Notes: a model not told the origin generated them from the sequence alone. Positions 41,545-53,321 are shown, counted from the first letter of the stretch. The stretch: DNA of 64,000 nt from Laetiporus sulphureus 93-53 (GCF_001632365.1 NW_024468531.1:354141-418140); one strand, 5' to 3'. Made by a program: numbers and translations.

Positions 41545-42337
41545 TTCAAATAGCTGGCCCTTGTAAGTCTGGGAGCACAACACAGCAAAAAATGGTGCAT
41601 AACTGCGCATGGTCTTAGTTTCGGCGTGCGAACTTCTGTTGCACGGAGTCCACTGTCACGGGCGGTTGTCTTAGCGGGAAATGCAATCACTGTTTGGAAA
41701 CGCCCTTATTGAGTCCCAGAGATTTCATACCACCACGAGGTCTCTGTCCTCCGGCAGCGGATGTCTGTTACAGTGGTCATTCTCTACTATTGCTCTGAGA
41801 TGTCTTGCCACTAGGTCCGATGCCTGCATACCGACTCGGAAGTCGTCTCAATGTCGAGGAAGGTTCTCGCCGCGCGGCATCAGTGAGGCCCAGATTCAGT
41901 GAGGCTCAGATTTTTACCCGGCTCCCCTTCCAATTAGTAATTGAGCACTTCGGAGCATAGCCATGAGTTGGACGTACGCAAGGCGATGCTTTCGGATTAT
42001 CAGGAGATGTAAGACCTCCGTTGACGATTCGCTTCGTGACAATCGGCGGACTGGGACACGAGGAGAGCTTGACTGTAAGCAAGGTCTTCACTTTGATTTT
42101 ATACTTCACTTTCCCTGAAAGCTCACGTAGAAACCAGGCGGTTGTTCGTGGTTGCGATGGACTTTGCGTTCAACCAAGCTTCAAACATCGCTGCCACTGG
42201 AACTCCCCGCTCAGCTCGTTAGATGTCATCCCGTCTTTGACAGGTGCATAGCCATGGAGTGATGCAGTTATTGCCCGGGTCTCTCCTCCTCTCAGTGCCC
42301 AGCACACCACTAAGCTGTTACTGCAAGTCGACCAGCG
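41545..42337. other. Spacer before array gene 5
   Basis: Diverged copy of the other type-I/type-II spacers, ending in the conserved type-II promoter block. Confidence 0.65.
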
Positions 42338-43966
42338 ATGGGTTCCGGCGCACCTACTCTGCGAAGGTCTCTTTTTATCTACCTAGCCTTCATCCTGATG
42401 GCGACACTCGTGTCACCCACACCCACCAATTTCACGATCGATGACGAGTACGGCGACTCGGTCTCAGGTCTGCAGCCGATCTACCAGCCAAGCTGGAATT
42501 ATGGGCCTCAATGTCCTGGGTGCGCTATACACCCGGAAAAGGATGAGACATTCGACCAGACTTGGCATGACACCACGATACATCCGGAGGATCCATCTTA
42601 CAATGTCACTCTGATGTTTAATGGTATACACTCCACTTCTCCGTACGTTTTGGCAAGATACTTGTGCTGATGAACCAAAGGTACCGCAATCTGGGTGTAT
42701 TGCATCATCCCATTCTCCCAGGTGAACGTTGTGACTTTCGTGAATCTGACCTTTGAACTGGATGGCGACTACGTCGGAGCGTTTTCCCACCAATCCGACG
42801 ATTATATGTCCTACAATATCACTGTGTACAGCAACACATCGATGGAGAACCAGGACCACACGTTGGTGATGACACTGCGGAACGACATTGATGCTTCCGT
42901 CGCGCTGTTTGACTGGGCGCAATATACGTTCGTCTCCTGCTGCATCATTCGCTACTTGGTGTTAATCTCACGCAATCTTTCCAGGTACGATCCGGAGCCT
43001 GAAGTCGTATCTTCGTCGACCTTCAGCATATCGAACACTAGTTCAAGCACATACTCTGAGACTGAGTCCTCGACGCGTACCTATGAGCCATACACGTTGC
43101 GTCTAACGAGTTCTTTTACAAGTTCTTCCATACCGGCTCTTACCTCACACTCCTCATCAAAGTCGTCAAAGAGCCCCACTGGTGCGATAGCTGGAGGTAT
43201 AATCGGCGGCATCAGCGCCCTTGTTCTTGGCCTGCTCGCCTTCTTCTACACGCGTCACTACTGCAGAGGCGGAGCAGTCAGGTCCCGCAGTATGAGTGAC
43301 AGCGCCCCGCGTCGTCGAGGCCTCCTTGAACGCCAGGCCGCCGTTAGTGTGGAGCCATTCTTCGGTTATCCGACGACTCATCAGCCCGTGCATTCAACTG
43401 TGACATCGTCGCCAAAGGAAGTTGCGAGATCAGCCTGGTCCGCGCCCCAGGCTACATATTTCGAAACGCCAGGAGACGTCACGGGAGGTGCGAGCCCGAT
43501 AACTGTCACGTCGAGGCGTAACATCGCTTTCGAGAATTCAGATGTGCCCGAAACGACTGCAAGGCCGTCGCTTGACCCACCCCAGACGACGTCTTTCAGG
43601 ATATCGAGCACAGAGCTCCTCTCGACGGCACGTGCTGCCACTCACAAAGATGGAATGACGACGTCTCAGGCACGCCAGGCCGAGAGGGATATATCTGCGG
43701 TCCGATACGAGGAGCTCGCGCGCCACATGCGCGACATGGACCGGCAGGTCGCCGAGCTTCAGCGGCGCCAATTCGACTCCGGGAACGTCTCCGTGGGCGG
43801 GCCTGTGTCTGATGCCCATGGCGACGTACAGGTGCATAGCGATACGGATTCGAGAAGGCAGATCGAGGCCTTGCAGATGGAGGTGGAACGGCTAAGGGTG
43901 TTGGCAGCGGCAGCAATGGCCTTGCCTCCCCCAGCGTATGAGCTTGACACTGACGAAGAATCTTGA
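42338..43966 (+). CDS. Array gene 5 (type II): single-pass surface protein, 504 aa
   Basis: Exons 42338-42623, 42681-42927 and 42985-43966. Signal MGSGAPTLRRSLFIYLAFIL, FTIDDEYGDSVSGLQPIY, WNYGPQCPGC, FDQTWHDTTIHPED, LTFELDGDYVGAFSHQSDDY and YSNTSMENQDHTLVM, stalk, helix IAGGIIGGISALVLGLLAFF, then the longest tail of the array. It has an extra segment (ETTARPSLDPPQTTSFRIS) and the coiled coil SRRQIEALQMEVERLRVLA ending LPPPAYELDTDEES. PPAY is kept and followed by an acidic end. All three exons keep frame. Tail divergence from gene 4 is much larger than ectodomain divergence. Confidence 0.85.
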
Positions 43967-44126
43967 GGTTCAGCAGGTGACTTGTAGGTCTACCAAAATT
44001 CGAACCAGCATGTCATGAGGGGAGTATATAATATACTAATGGGTATAATGCCATGTATGTCCTGACAAATTCGCCGGTCTCACTCGCGAGGGGCCCGTTA
44101 CGAAGACGCTAGACACGCATACCTCA

Positions 44127-44585
44127 ATGCGGTCCTTCGCCTTGCTCCTCGTGCATCCCTATTGCATGCTTGGCCTTTCGAGCCGTCGCATGCTCCAGTC
44201 TGTGTTCCGCTTCTGTAGCATTGTCCTCCGCTATGCGAAAAATGCCGTCGAGATTGCGAGGCCACGGCGAATTCAAGTTCTCGGTTTAGCTTCATTCACA
44301 GCGCCAGCTTTAGCACCTGTGCCTCGCATGCTTTCTCTGATGAAGCGGATTCTGGCCCGTACGCGATTTCTTGGGTTCCACCTCAACCTGACACAAAACT
44401 GCTATTGGTCGACTCTTGTGCCTACCTTCTTTCCACTCCTGCGCGTTCTCCTCGCCGTCTGGCACATTATTATTACGCCCGTCTCCACCATATCATCTAG
44501 TTATGTCCGTCGCGTCCTGACCGGGCGACGACCCCTTCTGGCTATCGAATATGATGATGAGCTGGCCGCTGATAAATATCAATGA
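44127..44585 (+). CDS. Hypothetical 152-aa protein with hydrophobic segments
   Basis: Open from MRSFALLLVHPYC to DDELAADKYQ. A basic N-terminal half is followed by a helix-like stretch TLVPTFFPLLRVLLAVWHII and an acidic end. It lies between the array and RPF1 with no introns needed. No family recognised. It may be a real small membrane protein or a chance frame; nothing in the rest of the window resembles it. Confidence 0.35.
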   Translation: MRSFALLLVHPYCMLGLSSRRMLQSVFRFCSIVLRYAKNAVEIARPRRIQVLGLASFTAPALAPVPRMLSLMKRILARTRFLGFHLNLTQNCYWSTLVPTFFPLLRVLLAVWHIIITPVSTISSSYVRRVLTGRRPLLAIEYDDELAADKYQ

Positions 44586-44947
44586 TCATGGCGAGGCATG
44601 TTCGACACGACGGTCGAAATTTTGAAACATAGAGATCCTCAGGCCATGCTAGTAGTGATGTTAACTTTCAAATTTTTACAGGAGACGTCTGCGACCGGAC
44701 TCGCAATTCCCATTCCAGCAAAAACATTGTAGCTCTATCATGGTGAAGTGTTGAGGTTAAAGATGCACTGTACCAAGCAAGATGATTGTTGACTCAAGGA
44801 CAGCATCCTGTGCGGCAGGCAATCAACGTTTCCAGACCACCGACGACAGAGAACGCAGAACAGTACAGAATGAAGCAGAGAAGACCTGGTGCTACAGACA
44901 TCATCAGCCGAATATGGTTGAGTTGGTGCCAAGGCAAAAGAGTCCGG
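44586..44947. other. No gene seen
   Basis: 3' flank of RPF1; short open frames only. Confidence 0.5.
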
Positions 44948-46441
44948 TCACAGGAAAAACGTGCGCCTCGTAGTCTCCAACTCCGGCTGCAGAGCAAGCA
45001 GATCAGCCAGAATGTCAACGCAGCCAAAATGTTATTAACCTTCCATATCCATTGGTACTCGTCCTCGGTCGGAGGCAGCACCTTCTTCGGGTTTTTCTGC
45101 TGTTGTGATGGCTGTCCATCCTGCGAGTCTGACCCCTCCTGTGCTTGTGCCTCCGCTGTTCCCTCGACATCGGCCATATGCACATCCTCCGCAGAAGTGC
45201 TCTCCTCTTGGAACGTGTCAAACTCGAGCGGCTTGCTCGGCTCACCCAGGTTCTTCACAGCGGGAAGGCCCTTGCGTAGAGAACGCAGCTTGAGAGTAAA
45301 GCGCGGGCCGATTTCTTGTAGAGCGACTTTCTCCGTCGATCGGAACGCGTATCTAGTACGAGTGGCGTGAGAGGGAGTGAGGGTATAGGACTAGGTCGAA
45401 GATGACGTACCGGTGCCGTCGGAAGAACAAGAAATCTCGCTGATTGTGCAGTGTAACGACCTGTCTGCCTTGGAACTCGGGCATGGGAGGGAAGAGTGTT
45501 TGGAAAAGACGCCCGACGGTATGCCCGAGACGGGTGACAAAACCATTCAGAACAAGTTCTGGGAAGTGATCGGTCGGCCGGGCGTGTCCCTTAGAGGCTG
45601 CATGAGAAGATCATGACAGAAGCAGTGAACATAAAGCACTCACATGAATCTTCTTCGGCATCTCGATAGATGTCAATTTGAAGTAGGCTGTGGGTCCCTC
45701 AGGTAGATATACTACTGTGATAGCATCTACGAATTGTTTCCTTCAGCAACATGTTATGCTCGGACAACAAAGGGATCGCGCACTTGGTTTCTTCATGTCC
45801 TCATTTACAACCATGAGATGGCTGTACTCCCGATTTGCAGCCCAGCCCGCGATCCTGCCCATCTCGAAGCCCTTGCCCTTTTTACGGCGGATGAACTCCG
45901 CACCGGGAAACACGTTCACAAGCTCATTGCAGAAATCGTACGTGACTCGGGTAGCTTTTGGTGACGTTGTGATCAGAACTTTGGGCGGCACGCTTGGATC
46001 GGCGGCACCAGAGAAGTACGCCGCGAAGGGGTCGTTGGCGAGGTCGGCAGCCGATTCGTCTTGCGGCTGCTGTTCTGGAGGATGCGCTTGACCGTGCTCC
46101 GCAGGAACAGACGATGTGGAGGCCTCGGGTTGAATTGCAGCTGAAGTAGATGCAGAGGGGTCCGCCGTCAGGATGGAAGGGTCGAATTCACGGGTGTTGT
46201 CCAGCGTCCGAGGAACATTCTGCTCTCGTCGTCTCTTTTGCCGTGTATGAGCATCAACGTTGCACTTGAGCTTCTTTGAAACTCTCACCTTCTTCGCCAC
46301 CGGATCGTTCGCCTCGGCCTTGGCCAACGCAAGTCTGCGCTGAAGTTTGTCCTGTCTCTTTTGCTTCTTGTGTCTCCGCGCAACCTCTTCCCGCTTCACC
46401 TTGTTTTTGATAGAGGACGGTTCAAATCGATTTGCTGGCAT
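44948..46441 (-). CDS. RPF1: Ribosome production factor 1 (Brix domain), 423 aa
   Basis: Nucleolar protein needed for 60S subunit assembly (27S pre-rRNA processing, with Mak16). Exons on the minus strand: 46441-45784, 45726-45644, 45589-45411, 45352-45040 and 44986-44948, which join without frame loss to 423 aa. A basic N-terminus ([19 protein letters not shown]) is followed by the Brix domain: [116 protein letters not shown] and [15 protein letters not shown]. An acidic insert precedes [12 protein letters not shown] and the conserved end [12 protein letters not shown], which lies on its own 39-nt last exon. Divergent from ERG4 across about 420 bp. Confidence 0.95.
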
Positions 46442-46861
46442 GCTGAGCTTCTATCCTTCTTCAGGGAATGATTGGCGAGATTCAGATGAGCGAAACACTT
46501 GCAGTTGTACCTACGTAGAGCAACTTCCGCAGCGAAAAGAGCACCAATCGGTAATTAAGCCTTTCCCTATAAGTGAACGGGATTTGCAGAGAACAACCGG
46601 AAATGCCTATTTTGAACCTTTCTTCGGCATTAATTTAATTTAAGTTACCTTTAGTGCTACAATTGTTATTGTATACCTTTTGGGGGGGAGACTTTCAAAC
46701 TCTCTTGAATTTCGCTGGTCGCTGATTGGCAGAGGCGGACGCGTCGGTGGCAGAGATCCCACACGCGCGTCGGAGATGAAAATGCCAGTAATCGTCCGAC
46801 TTCGAAGCACCCTCTGTGCGACGTGGACAACTTACTCGTCGTTCTCGCACATCCCTTCGCC
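46442..46861. promoter_or_regulatory. Shared RPF1-ERG4 intergenic promoter region
   Basis: 420 bp between two divergent start codons; must hold both promoters. A G-run (46,681-46,687) is visible, but no element is assigned with confidence. Confidence 0.6.
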
Positions 46862-48830
46862 ATGGCTGCTGTGGTACATGAGCAGGCCTCAGGCTTGCGA
46901 AAGAGAAATGTAGCAGTCAACGGTAATGGCAAGACACCGACTGAGGAAGGGAAAAAGACTGACCAACTGTTGGACAGCCATGTCGAGTGAGTGGCTTTCG
47001 TGGTCTGTCGAGCTTCTCCTCCTGATATGTTTTGTGCAGATACGAATTTGGTGGACCTTGGGGTGTAGTGGCCATTATGACTGGCTTCCCAATCCTGATG
47101 TACTACTTTTGGACTTGTCTCGTGTATTATGACGGCCAGCTGGTGCGTCCCAACTCTGTAGAGGATATCCAACCCTTCCTTCTGCGGATGTGGGAGCACG
47201 TCCGTCAAGTAAGTCTATTTCTTGCTAGCTGTTCTCGTTCAGTTGCTTATTTCGGTCAGGATGCCAGTCCGAACGCGTACGCCTGGAAAGTATATACGGG
47301 CCTGATCGTTTACCAGCTCTTCCTTGCAATGGTCATGCCCGGGTACATGCAAGAGGGACTTCCTGTTCCTTCCCTCGGATACAAGACACTTATGTATAAG
47401 TGCAACGCCATTTGGTGCATTTACACCACCATGATCACCGCTGCCATCCTGCATACCACGGGCGTCTTCCGCATGACCGAGATTATCGACAACTTCGGTC
47501 ACCTCATGACGGTCGCAATGATCTACGGATTTGGCGTCTCGTTCTTCATGTACTTCATCACAGTCGCGACCGGAAACCAGATCCGAATGTCCGGCAACTT
47601 CATCTACGACGTGTTTATGGGTGCATGCCTCAACCCGCGCATTGGTCCTGTTGACTTGAAGATGTGGCTTGAAGTCCGGATTCCCTGGGTGATTGTGTTC
47701 TTCGTGTCCGTCTCGGGCGCCTGCAAGCAGTATGAGCAGTACGGTTATGTCACACCCGTACGTTCACCTCTATGCATCGGTCCGTCTGCTAATCGACATT
47801 TTCAGAACATGGCCTTCATGGTTCTGGCGACTTGGCTGTATTTGAATGCATGGCGAGCATTTCCTCTGCTATACTTCTGAATTTTGCAGCTCATAAATTA
47901 ACAGCGGCAAGGGTGAGGAGTGTATTCCTCAGACTTGGGATATGTTCCACGAGAAGTATGTTGTGGTTTTCTTTTCTCTGTTGACTGTGATTAGTTACTA
48001 ATATCACGCTCATACAGGTGGGGCTTCTTGGTTATCTTCTGGAACTTTGCTGGCGTTCCTTTCGTGAGCGCTGATATTTCATGCTTGGTGAACAAGCTTT
48101 GACATCCCGTCCAGTCATACATCTATTCCGTCGTGTACATGGCTTCGCATGACCCATCCAACTATCGCTTCTCTACCCCCACCTATGTGCTTCTCTATAC
48201 TACTCTGCTTACCGCTTACTACATGTGAGTCCTGTAACATGTGGAGATGTCCGTAGCACGCGCTAAGTGTGAGCGTGCAGTTGGGATACGTCCATGTCGC
48301 AGAAGAGTCGCTTCAAGATGCAGACACAAGGCGTTTTCACATATCGCAAGACATTCCCGCAGCTTCCTTGGGGCACGCTCAAGAATCCGAGCTTCATCCA
48401 GACTGCGCATGGGTACGTGATCACCGCTGACTGCAGCCTTGATCATTACTGACAGCGTTCCGTAGGAACCGCCTGCTGACAGATGGTTGGTGGAGATACT
48501 CCCGCAAGCCGGTAAGCATGACCACCATCCTTTAGACCGCCGGACATCCTAGCTGATTTGTCTAGAACTATGTCGCCGATTGGACCATGAGTCTCACGTG
48601 GGGTCTCGTCGTGGGCACCTGCTCTGCTATTCCATACTTCTACTCCGTCTTCTTCATTGTCGTGCTCATCCATCGATGCGGAAGAGACTTCGAAAGGTCA
48701 GCCCCGACTCGTTAGTTCACGTCGTCTTTTCACGCTGATGACCTTATATAGGTGCGCGCTGAAGTACGGCAAGGATTGGGACCAATACTGCTCCATTGTC
48801 AAGTACAAGTTCATTCCTGGGATTTATTGA
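46862..48830 (+). CDS. ERG4: Delta(24(24(1)))-sterol reductase, last step of ergosterol synthesis
   Basis: ER membrane enzyme reducing the C-24(28) double bond with NADPH to give ergosterol. Start MAAVVHEQASGLRKRNVAVN, intron 46987-47040, then YEFGGPWGVVAIMTGFPILM, MWEHVRQ-DASPNAYAWKVYT, MVMPGYMQEGLPVPSLGYKT, YKCNAIWCIYTTMITAAILH, GVFRMTEIIDNFGHLMTVAM, TGNQIRMSGNFIYDVFMGA, NPRIGPVDLKMWLEVRIPW, ACKQYEQYGYV, LNACGKGEECIPQTWDMFHE, WGFLVIFWNFAGVPF, YMASHDPSNYRFSTPTYV, WDTSMSQKSRFKMQTQGVF, FPQLPWGTLKNPSF, NRLLTDGWWRYSRKPNYVAD and the reductase C-terminus CALKYGKDWDQYCSIVKYKF-IPGIY. One intron (47853-47904) needs a GC donor. Frame intact. Divergent from RPF1; convergent with the PLP enzyme gene, 230 bp away. 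Confidence 0.96.
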
Positions 48831-49060
48831 AGGGACACCACGTCCGCCGGATGCATGTATATTTCAAAATGCTGTTTTTCGCGCAGACACCCCTGTGATA
48901 CCCTGCACGTTGCTTTTGTTCCCCTGCTACACGGTTGCTTCTAGCTTAATTTGTCTAATTTGAATATATCCGCCTTCCACCTGTCTTCGTCTCCAACCTG
49001 CAGATTGTGACACCCATTTCTACATCGTGAGCGTCAGCTGATTAGCAGAACACCGCATGC

Positions 49061-51153
49061 TCACTTTTTCTCCGCCAAAACTGTCTCCTTGATATCCTTG
49101 CAGATGGCGTTGAACGCCTTGCCCAGATACTCGAAGTCCGAGATCTGCATTGGCGTTAGATACGTGATACGGCATCGGGACGTAGTTGCCGGTCATGTAC
49201 CTCATTCCACACCTGCGCACTGCACCGGCACCACCAGCCTCCTGCGTGGAAATAATGCGCGGCGTAGGTGTTCCACTCGTACAGCTGCTTCTCGCGCAGA
49301 ATGCCATAGATCTTGTACAGGACCTCCTTGCTGTATACCTCGCCCATGGTTTCCTCCACGGGGAGTGGAAGGAGGACATTAGTCTGGCGCGCAAAGTAAT
49401 CGGTTTGAGTTCGAGATAATGAAGGGATTGTAGAAACTGACCATGCTGAGTGTCAGTTGACCAGTCTCGTCGAGGACCTTGGTGCCCAGCACTTCTGCCA
49501 GCCTCTTGCCGCCATCTAATGCAAGTTGATGGCAGTATGTGTTGATAGCAGCCTCGCCGCCGAGCCACTTGCGGAACTCCACAGCTGGGGACCGATATGG
49601 TCAGCTCGGCCGACTGTGCTTGCCCTAGATCTGCTCACCAGCCGTGACGCTCAGGAACGGGACCTCGTCCGTCGTGCCAGTCCCTAAGCGGAAATGGCAA
49701 ACTCGTCGTTGTTTGCGAGGCGCGATGAGGTATTTCAGCACGTACATTCGTGCTGTTTAACAAAGTGCGTGTCCGCTGGCGCAGGCGAGTTTGGATCGTT
49801 CGGCGATACGTACTCATGCGACGTCGGTATCGACGACTTGATCAAATGCTGGTTACTGAAAGGCAGGATCTCAGCTAGACGTATACAGTGAGCAGGTTCA
49901 AGCCGTGGGACGACTTACCGCTTGGGCACATAGAACAGCGCGCATCCTCTCTTGGTGTAGAACCACTTGTGGCAGTTCGAGATGAAGAAATCAGGCTTAG
50001 CCTCAGTGCTTAGGTTCAGATTCATCTGTATAATTTAACACTGTTATGTGGACTGTTTTTGGAAGTACATCAAAGCGAATTACCTCCTGGCCGATGCTAT
50101 GCGCACCATCGATGACGCTCCACACGCCTTCCTCCTTGCAGACGCGCACCATTTCCTTCCACGGCATGAGCACGCCGGGGTTGGACGTGATGCTGTCGAT
50201 GACTGCGACGAATTTGTTCTTCTTTTCCGCGCCGTCAGCGTACATCGGAGAGTCGGATGGGTAGTCAGTGAACTCGACGTTGGGGTATGTGTTCTTGATT
50301 TCTTTAATGCGGGCGCGGAACTTGTCGAGGATCTCTGCGTGGGTCATGGGGAAGGTGTACTCGATGGCAAGCGCGAGGGGCCGCGGCTGCTCGCTGCGGT
50401 CCGCGAGGTAGCGGATGGTTCGGGACACTGCGCCGTATGACGTAGCCGCTATAGAGGAGATAAATAGGATAGATTCGTGAGCACGGAGGGGTCATGAAAA
50501 TCTTTTTAAGTGCCGCACCTCCAAGGATGACATCGCCTTCGCGCCATTCGAGGTTTCTGAGCACAGTATTGATTCCGTGCGTTGCGTTAGGAACCAGCAC
50601 GATCTCATCTACGTTGGCACCGACGATGTCTGCTACGTGCTGCCTAAAGCATTTATTGTATTTTTCAGCATACAACAAGTCTTTGAGTGAGCAACATACA
50701 GACGAACCTTGCTTCTTCCAAGAGCGGCATGTATGTGAAGCGATGGAATTTGTCAGGGTTCCGCTCCGCGAGCACCGTGAGCTCCTGGCATTTGAACAAG
50801 ACGGGCAGCGGCGCAGACCCGTATGATCCTGTGAGGCACGTTCATCAGCGACCATACACACACGCTGTCACCGGTAGATCTGGTCTATTGAACATATCCG
50901 CTGAGATACAGAAAGCCCGCATACGTACGTACATCTAGCAAGAACACTGCTACATCGAAAAGAAGCACTGACCATGGTTCAGATTGACATAGTCCTTGTC
51001 GAACGCCCAATAGGGCTTGATGGCATGTCCGAAGGGAGGCGGTTTGTTGCTCGCATCATATGTACGAAGTTGTACATCGCCACTTGCGGGATCAACCTGA
51101 TCCGAGAGGACAGTCATGCGAGGCGAGAGCGAAGCGGTCAAGTGGCGCGCCAA
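49061..51153 (-). CDS. PLP-dependent class-V aminotransferase-fold enzyme, Egt2/isopenicillin-N-epimerase-like
   Basis: Related fungal proteins include Egt2, the hercynylcysteine sulfoxide C-S lyase of ergothioneine synthesis; the exact substrate here is not proven. Start [13 protein letters not shown]; peptides in order: [163 protein letters not shown] (PLP lysine in NCHKW), [79 protein letters not shown], and the end [12 protein letters not shown] with TGA at 49061-49063. About nine short introns; no break. Confidence 0.85.
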
Positions 51154-51499
51154 GGGCTAAGTTTATATGCAGGAAAGCACCCGAGCCCTCTCGCAGTTTA
51201 CGTTTATGATTTATGGACGCTCAGTCTAGTGCACAACCCTTGCTCTTATACATCCGTCTGCCGTGGCAGGGCAGTGAGTCACTCTGACTTGAGGTGGCTC
51301 AGCGACGTTCATCAGCACTGCACTCATCCTACTAACATGGGGCCTGAAGAAGACAAGGGCAACCTCTCATTAACCGATCAGCCGGTGTATTACATGCAGA
51401 TGCTTCCACGAAGACCATCCAACGACTCCCAAATGTAGAATGACTCTGAAGGGAGCGCCTACGAACTCATCTATCCTACCGCCGGACTTGAGCATATGT
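51154..51499. other. Intergenic between CTU2 and the PLP enzyme gene
   Basis: Promoter side of the PLP gene and 3' end of CTU2; no gene seen. Confidence 0.55.
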
Positions 51500-53321
51500 C
51501 TAGCCATCGTCGAGCAAGAAGTCCTGCACGACGCCTTGCATTCTCTCCTTCCCCATCCTGGCAGCCCTGAATACCTCGTCGCGCTGGGAGAGTTGAGGCC
51601 CCACCCATGTCGGCAGTGGCACCGCAGATGGCTTCGTCATCGAGGTGTCGAGCGACGGAGTAGGTCGACTGCTCTTGCTGGTGAGCGTTGTGTGACAAGC
51701 ATAGCATAGGAATGGCGTCAAGGACAGTCCCTTCTCCGTTTCGTGCGGATTGGATGGTGGCGAGCGCGATCGGATCGATATTCGCGACTTCCACTCTTGA
51801 ACGCCCGCCTGGATGGGTCTAGTCGCGTCATTAGTGACTGTAATACTAAGAAAACGGAAGAGATTCGTACCGTGCACATAGGACACAAATCCCAGAAGAT
51901 TCGCCCTTCGGTGCCACCTTCGTACATGTCCTAACAATGGTCGACACCGTCGATGGATAGTCCTTCTCAAGCCCACCAATGAAATCTACACAAAACGATC
52001 ATGAGCAGAGCACTCGAGTCTATTTGGAGTCATACAGACCTCGCGTTAGTGCGCCAATATCTTGCCTAGAACTCAACCAAGGCCACGGCGCCTTTCCAAC
52101 AATACTCAAACCCATCCACCACGCCCACATCGCACACTCCTTCCTGCCCATATCGCGCAGTGGCCTGATCACCCTGACAGTCCGCTTCCTACCAGCCTCA
52201 CCTCGCGCCCCGCTGTCCGGCGCCCACTCCTCCTGCATCTCTTCCTTGATATTGAACCCAGCGCCCTGCGAGACGCTCGATATGAGAGACATTGCCAGGC
52301 TCGTCAGAGACGTCCCAAGGACTAGGTGCGAAGAGCCCGTCTCCCATGCTGTGAATTGCAAAAGAAGACGCGTGATGGTCTTCACAGTGCTTGACACGGC
52401 TGTAGCGGTAGGTAAAGATGCGAGATATATCCGTAACGCTTGTACTGGGTCCTCAGTCGAGGAAATGGACGCCAAGTGCGGCACCAGGAGGAGCTCTAAC
52501 ACGAGCAGCTTGAGCGTACGCATATATTAAGAAGCGGCACTGCCCACCTTCATCCGTCAAGTCAATGGCAGCGTTGATCGACTCCGCCTTATACTGTATC
52601 CGCTCCCACCACCTGCGATCGAAGGCATCCTGCAATCGCAATGGTATGAACTCAATCTCACTATATCTCTCAACGAGCTGCTCGACATCAGCCGTGCGAT
52701 CCTCGATCTACTTCGAAAAAGTCAGCCATAACGTCCGCATCGGTCACAGGTAGGGTGCATTGAGAGCTTGCACGACTCACCTCCGGGAACGCATCGCAGA
52801 TCTCCACATAACATGCGGCAACCTTCTTCCATACCCGCTCATGGCGTGGATGCTGCGCGCCTCCATCCTCCGGCATCGTGCTCTGGTCCATCGCGATGTA
52901 GCATCGATGAACCAAGTCCAGTAGCACCGTCGATCCCAGCCCGCCCGAGATGCCGACCATTAGATTCCCTGAGGGCTTGAGGGCAGTCCGCCGTGGGCCG
53001 TCAGGCTTCAGATTGACGTGTGGCTCTAGTGAACGGCGGAACTTGTGGGTCATGAGCGGGAAGAAACATTCTCTGAGGAGTGTTGAGGAGTGTTAGCCTT
53101 AGGAGATGTGGGTATGCGTGAGGGCGTACTTGCAGTAGACGGCGTGACGGATGACGATGTTCCCCTCCACGACTTTACATCGCACGCATTGCTTGGTCTT
53201 GTCATACCGCTTTTTCTCTGAAATGGCAGAGGTCACTTTGATTCCTGTCACTTTGCAGAACTGGGCGGCACTCACTGGGCATGAGAGCATCGGTCTCGAC
53301 CGTAGGGTTGCCACATGACAT
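51500..53321 (-). CDS. CTU2: Cytoplasmic tRNA 2-thiolation protein 2
   Basis: Partner of Ctu1/Ncs6 in 2-thiolation of the wobble uridine of tRNA-Lys, -Glu and -Gln (Urm1 pathway). Start MSCGNPTVETDALMP; after an intron (about 53227-53275) comes KKKRYDKTKQCVRCKVVEGN with the N-terminal zinc-type CxxC, IVIRHAVYCK, FFPLMTHKFRRSLEPH, TALKPSGNLMVGISGGLGST (the PP-loop-like segment, SGGLGS instead of SGGxDS as in other Ctu2), DVEQLVERYSEIEFIPLRLQ, STEDPVQALRIYLASLPTAT, GSSHLVLGTSLTSLAMSLIS, REAGRKRTVRVIRPLRDM-like text, DYPSTVS, CVLCARPIQAGVQEW and CYACHTTL (C-terminal Cys pairs), ending QDFLLDDG. Stop at 51500-51502. Also called NCS2 in yeast. Confidence 0.92.
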
